This document shows, piece by piece, positions 60,198 to 64,000 of a stretch of 64,000 bases of DNA. The stretch spans positions 248,001 through 312,000 of the forward strand of contig CM040094.1 in the NCBI GenBank assembly GCA_022496805.1, given 5' to 3'. Source of the DNA: Pohlia nutans (lineage: Eukaryota > Streptophyta > Bryopsida > Bryales > Mniaceae). The position numbers and the translations under genes are program-made. A model generated the notes under the pieces. The model made no database searches and was not told the DNA's origin. It saw only the letters and a program-made list of their open reading frames with translations. Position 1 is the stretch's first letter. Every line of letters starts with the position of its first letter.

Positions 60198-60691
60198 GGG
60201 GCGGTTTACACTATGGACCAAGAGCCATGACCATGGAATTCTAAAATCTGTGATTGGCCCAAAAAGAGCTCTTGGTCCCATTTGGCTTTACACTACCTTG
60301 AAAAAAGGAGAATGACCACTAACTTTGAGGTCCCCAAAAATGCTAAAATTTCCCAAATGGATAATGTTTTCATGGTCTCCTTGATTATAGTTGAGTCGAA
60401 GCAAATGCCTCGACTCAACTATAATCTAGGAGACCATGGGGCTCAAAAATCATTGATTGGCTAGTGTTCAATTATTTAAAGAGAAAGGAGGAAAAAGGGG
60501 AGGATAAAAGAGAGAATGATGAACTTAAACTTGTCCCGGTCCAAATCCACTTTACACTACAAAGAGTGACCAAGTCATTTAAAATTGCATTTTTGATTTT
60601 TCATGGTCACGGCTCTTGACCAAGAGCCATGACCATGAAAATGATTTAATTTTCTTGGTCATGGCTCTTGGTCCATAGTGTAAACCGCCCC
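60198..60691. mobile_element. Tourist-like (PIF/Harbinger) MITE with TAA target duplication
   Basis: The ends are GGGGCGGTTTACACTATGGA and its exact inverse; the arms continue through CCAAGAGCCATGACCATG. TAA flanks both ends (60195-60197 and 60692-60694), the 3-bp duplication of PIF/Harbinger. The TTTACACTA core is shared with the Harbinger element at 504-3624 and its derivative at 35576. The middle holds a strong hairpin (60366-60439) with ATGGTCTCCTTGATTATAGT pairing to its inverse. Confidence 0.85.
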
Positions 60692-61118
60692 TAAACCCTA
60701 AATTGCCTCCTCCTGAGCCCAAGTGGGTCATACATTATTGTACACGGCTAAAGATTCAAAGTATGATTCAACGTACAACGCATGTCCTTCGTCTATTTTG
60801 CTCTTGATAAAATCCACCACTATAGTCCATTTGTCATACTTCCACAAGATAGGCAGCCTTTGGTATTCAACAAAAGCAAAGTCGCATCAGTCTGTAAGAT
60901 TGAAAAAAATACTTTCTATAAGCCTTTTTGCTAATGAGCCACATATTCTCCACCTTCGCTGATTCCCAGGCCCTCATGGCCGGTTCACACCACCCACATG
61001 TGCTAACATTGAGGAACTTTGAACCCACTACGTCACCTAATACCACCAACATCTACAACCTTCCATAATTTCACGGAGGAAATGTAGGTTGTCTGTAGAT
61101 GGTTTGACTTTTGAGCAA

Positions 61119-61438
61119 TTAATCCCTAAACGTTCGAGCGTTCAGAAACCGAATCGTGAAAAAATTCAAAGCCTTGCAAATTTTTCATACAATTTTGGAT
61201 GACTTTCATCCAATTCACATTTGTAAGACTATAAAATTCTTTACCAATTACAATAGTTCTCTTATTGTTGATAATATTAGAGAGGCTTCAAACTACAAGT
61301 ATGTCAAATTTGTTGGGTAGATTTTATACTTGCAATGGTCATCTCATGTACACCTTATGTACATATGAGCCATTGTAATTTCTATTTTTGAGGCCAACAT
61401 TTACTTGTGTTCAAAGGATCAATATGTTTTGGGGTTAA
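61119..61438 (+). mobile_element. TTAA-ended element, distinct interior (320 bp)
   Basis: The left end is TTAATCCCTAAACGTTCG, the right end TGTTTTGGGGTTAA. It is shorter than the other TTAA elements, with a different interior; an inverted pair (GTACACCTTATGTACAT region) lies near 61350. Confidence 0.55.
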
Positions 61439-63087
61439 TGCATAATTCATGCGACGAAAGGCTACATATCCTTCTTGAAATGAAAGAGGGGTGTAGAAGT
61501 TGGTGGTTTTGGGTGACGTGGTGGTTCTAGGTGACGTGGTGGTTCAAGGTTCCTCTACCTTAGTTTTAAAGGAATGCATGTAAGAAAGTAAAGCAAACAC
61601 TAGCCTTCACTGGTTTGAGGAGAATGTGTAGCATATTATGCATTATCATCCAAGAAAAGTTAGTAGCTACTTATGTTTTCTCACAAATGGAGGTTTTGAA
61701 AAACTAAAAGGGAAAGTAACTACGCATGGTCTTTGCTGACACATCCCCACATGTCCCTCACTTTTAAAAAGAGCAACATTATAAATAATAATACTTTAAT
61801 CCGAGAATGTTATGGTGCATGACTAATCAATAGAAAATGGGCAACTTGAATAAATATTTCCTTAAAAATTAGAGTTAACAAAAAAGATTGATAAACTCAT
61901 ATTATGTAAGATGAGTAGAAGATGAGTCAAGGGCAGCGGAGTTGACTGGCACGGTTGCCGGAGAATCCCAAATAGAATATATGTTGAACTGGTTTTGCAG
62001 TCAAAATGATTGCAAAACTAGTTCTAAAAGGAGTTTGGTCTCAAATGCATACGTTGGCTGACTAATGCAGCTTGCAAACTTCTTTCTCAACCATCCGCTT
62101 TTTCCGTCGGCTACATAATTTGTTTATTATTGGATATAGCAACCCCGAGTCCAAGGAAAAGTGAAGTTTTCAATATGATTTTTCATTTTTGGCTACACTC
62201 TTGGAGAGTATACACTTCCATTCCCTCGAATTTTGGAGTCAAAACTGAAGTTTTGATTTTGGTTACTCAATTGGGGCACTTCTTTTGTCCCTCCATTGAC
62301 AATGGTCTATGACCTTTCTACTTCCTTCTTCACCCTCCCTACTCTTTAAAAAATGAAGAATAAAGGGCTGCATTGAATGCATGGAATTCACATGATGCAT
62401 AAAAAGGCATAGTCCCGGCTAAATGCTACTAAATGATATGACGCAAAAAAGAACAATTACAAATTTTCAAATAAAAGTTCCAAATAATAATTCAAACTAA
62501 GGAAAAATTAAAAAAATTAAAAAGAAAAAAGAAAAAAAAGTGAGCAAGTAGAGAACTTCAAGTAGTTAGTTGGTGGTCAAATCAACCTTTTGACACGCCT
62601 GCATCTATATAATGAACAACAAACAGATTGCAACTTCTCTCTTGACTACATTATATACAATTTTTCATTCATTCAAATTTCTCTTGGTTCTTGTGCTAGT
62701 TGACTATCATTTGTACAATAAATCACAGCATCTTATTTTTAAAATCTTTAAAATAAGATACTGTGATTTATTGAAAACAACACAATTGGTTTATGTCAAG
62801 TTTCATTTTTAGTTCAAAAGTGAGACCTTAAACATGATTTTCAAAATAAGTAGAATCCAATAATGGAAATCATACCACATGTTAGTGCGTTTTCATTATA
62901 TTATTTTCTATTTTTTGTGTTGATTTTGGATTTTAATTGAATTTCAAGAGAAAAACTTGCAAAATTAATTTAATAATATTCTAATAAAAAATATGACAAA
63001 TCCACTTATACAAGCGTGATCTTTACATTGACGTTTACAACTTCATTTATTTATTTTAATCAACTATTTTATAATGAATCTTTGAAA
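61439..63087. other. No gene recognised; 58-bp palindrome at 62716-62773
   Basis: AT-rich intergenic sequence. The only structured feature is a near-perfect palindrome starting CAATAAATCACAG and ending CTGTGATTTATTG, with arms of about 26 bp; it may be a minimal MITE or a foldback remnant. Confidence 0.45.
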
Positions 63088-63640
63088 AGGGGATAATCTC
63101 TAAATGTCAAACCATGTAGAAAGCGAACTGGCATGTACAAAATCAAACAAGTTTTCTCATCCATCATTGAGTTTTTGCATTGTGGATTTTTTACTATATA
63201 TTTCATGGGAAGTTAGCTTTATGTTTGTGTGATCTGATTAGAAAGGGAACAATTTGTGAAATTTTTATGCCTCATTTCATGTTGTAGTGATTCACCCAAA
63301 ATTTCAACAATTTCAATGTTAGAGTGGTCTTAAAAAAGCCAACTGATAAAATTAAGCAACCAAAAATCTCCAAAAATCACTACACTTTCAACATTATATT
63401 TTAACCAATCACAACAAATTTCATGTGCAAATTTTCCATATCTTATTTGTAATCAAATTACAAAAGAATTTTAAAGTTCAAGATTCGAATTTCAGACAAA
63501 AATATTGGTAACAACAATCACCAATCTTTAACCGAATGGGTAGATCTTAAAACTTTTATCTATAAATCAAGTCTAAAATATCCCTCTAAATTGCATTTTA
63601 TAATGCATCTTTGCAAAACTGCCAAATTTAGAGAGGGGTA
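63088..63640 (+). mobile_element. TTAA-ended element, family B, decayed ends
   Basis: The interior follows family B closely (ATCCATCATTGAGTTTTTGC, CACAACAAATTTCATG, GCATTTTATAATGCATCTTT). The termini have decayed: the left reads ATAATCTCTAAATGTCAA, the right AGAGGGGTAAGG. Confidence 0.6.
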
Positions 63641-63869
63641 AGGAGATAGATATAAACTTCGGACCCAGAAAAGGCCGGCGTGATTTAAGTGTCTGTTCGT
63701 AATGACAATGGCCCGTTGCCCTCCAGGTCAAGAGGCCATTGGTACAATACTACTCTCCTTTTTCAAACATAGACACTATAGTAACGAGTAACCGTGATCT
63801 GAACTAAAGATATGTTTGTTTATTGTTGGATAGATTAGTATAAAGGGGGTCGGGGTGATTACGTTATCG

Positions 63870-64000
63870 CCAAGTTGTGAATGCCATGGTTGGTTGGTTA
63901 GGCATGTGTACAACATCTAGCTGGTTCGGGTTCGAAACCTAGTGGACCTGTTGTAGCAGTGATATGTTGTTCTCATGACTTGGCACTGCTAGTGTGATGT
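63870..64000 (+). mobile_element. tRNA-derived SINE-like sequence, cut by window end
   Basis: GGTTCGAAACC at about 63927-63937 is a perfect pol III B box, and TGGTTGGTTAGGC about 35 bases upstream resembles an A box. The flanks do not fold into a tRNA cloverleaf (no matching acceptor stem), so a SINE head is more likely than a tRNA gene. The 3' part lies outside the window. Confidence 0.4.

Noticed and set aside
2099..63640. Interstitial telomere repeats (CCCTAAA-like motifs)
   Set aside because: The motifs are single, have four C, and sit only at element ends next to TTAA; there is no tandem CCCTAAA array.
63890..63945. tRNA gene
   Set aside because: A good B box is present, but no cloverleaf with a paired acceptor stem can be drawn; a SINE head is more likely.

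Overview
The window is nuclear DNA of a land plant. It holds three intron-rich plant-type genes and one unidentified intron-containing gene, spread through AT-rich DNA packed with transposable-element remains. MLO, DUF248 methyltransferase and CUE/Smr proteins, together with GT-AG introns, point to a plant. The divergent protein sequences and long introns would suit a non-seed plant, but the lineage cannot be fixed from sequence alone.

Layout. 1-500: short repeats. 504-3624: a decayed PIF/Harbinger transposon with broken transposase pieces and an AT-hook ORF, itself carrying two nested insertions. 3.8-6.2 kb: small TIR elements. 8462-15284 (+): an unidentified AT-rich gene with a long Q/N/S-rich first exon (eleven 24-residue repeats) and short helical exons. 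15.3-21.1 kb: no gene, several MITEs. 21661-26837 (+): a complete CUE + DUF1771 + Smr gene (CID7-like), 12 coding exons, 634 aa. 27.3-31 kb: TTAA-ended elements and tandem repeats. 31828-45086 (-): an MLO-like seven-membrane-span gene, 14 exons, 588 aa, whose introns hold about ten transposon remnants. 46-48.3 kb: MITEs. 48378-52250 (-): a poly(A)-tailed LINE-like relic with an RNase H domain, split by two dated insertions. 52854-57854 (-): a complete DUF248/PMT-type Golgi methyltransferase, 8 exons, 706 aa. 58.3-64 kb: no gene, a Tourist-like MITE and other repeats.

The genes do not form a pathway: the MLO protein is a plasma-membrane calmodulin-binding protein, the PMT protein a Golgi enzyme family member, and the CUE/Smr protein an RNA/ubiquitin-linked factor. 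The strongest unusual signals are (1) about fourteen elements of several unrelated interior families that all end in TTAA-CCCCTAA...TTAGGGG-TTAA, a piggyBac-like signature, including two abutting elements that share one TTAA; (2) the Q/N-rich repeat gene; and (3) several insertions whose target duplications can be read directly, one of them against an empty-site paralog in the same window.

Exon chains were built by hand from homology, splice signals and reading phase. All three recognised genes close to a total length divisible by three.
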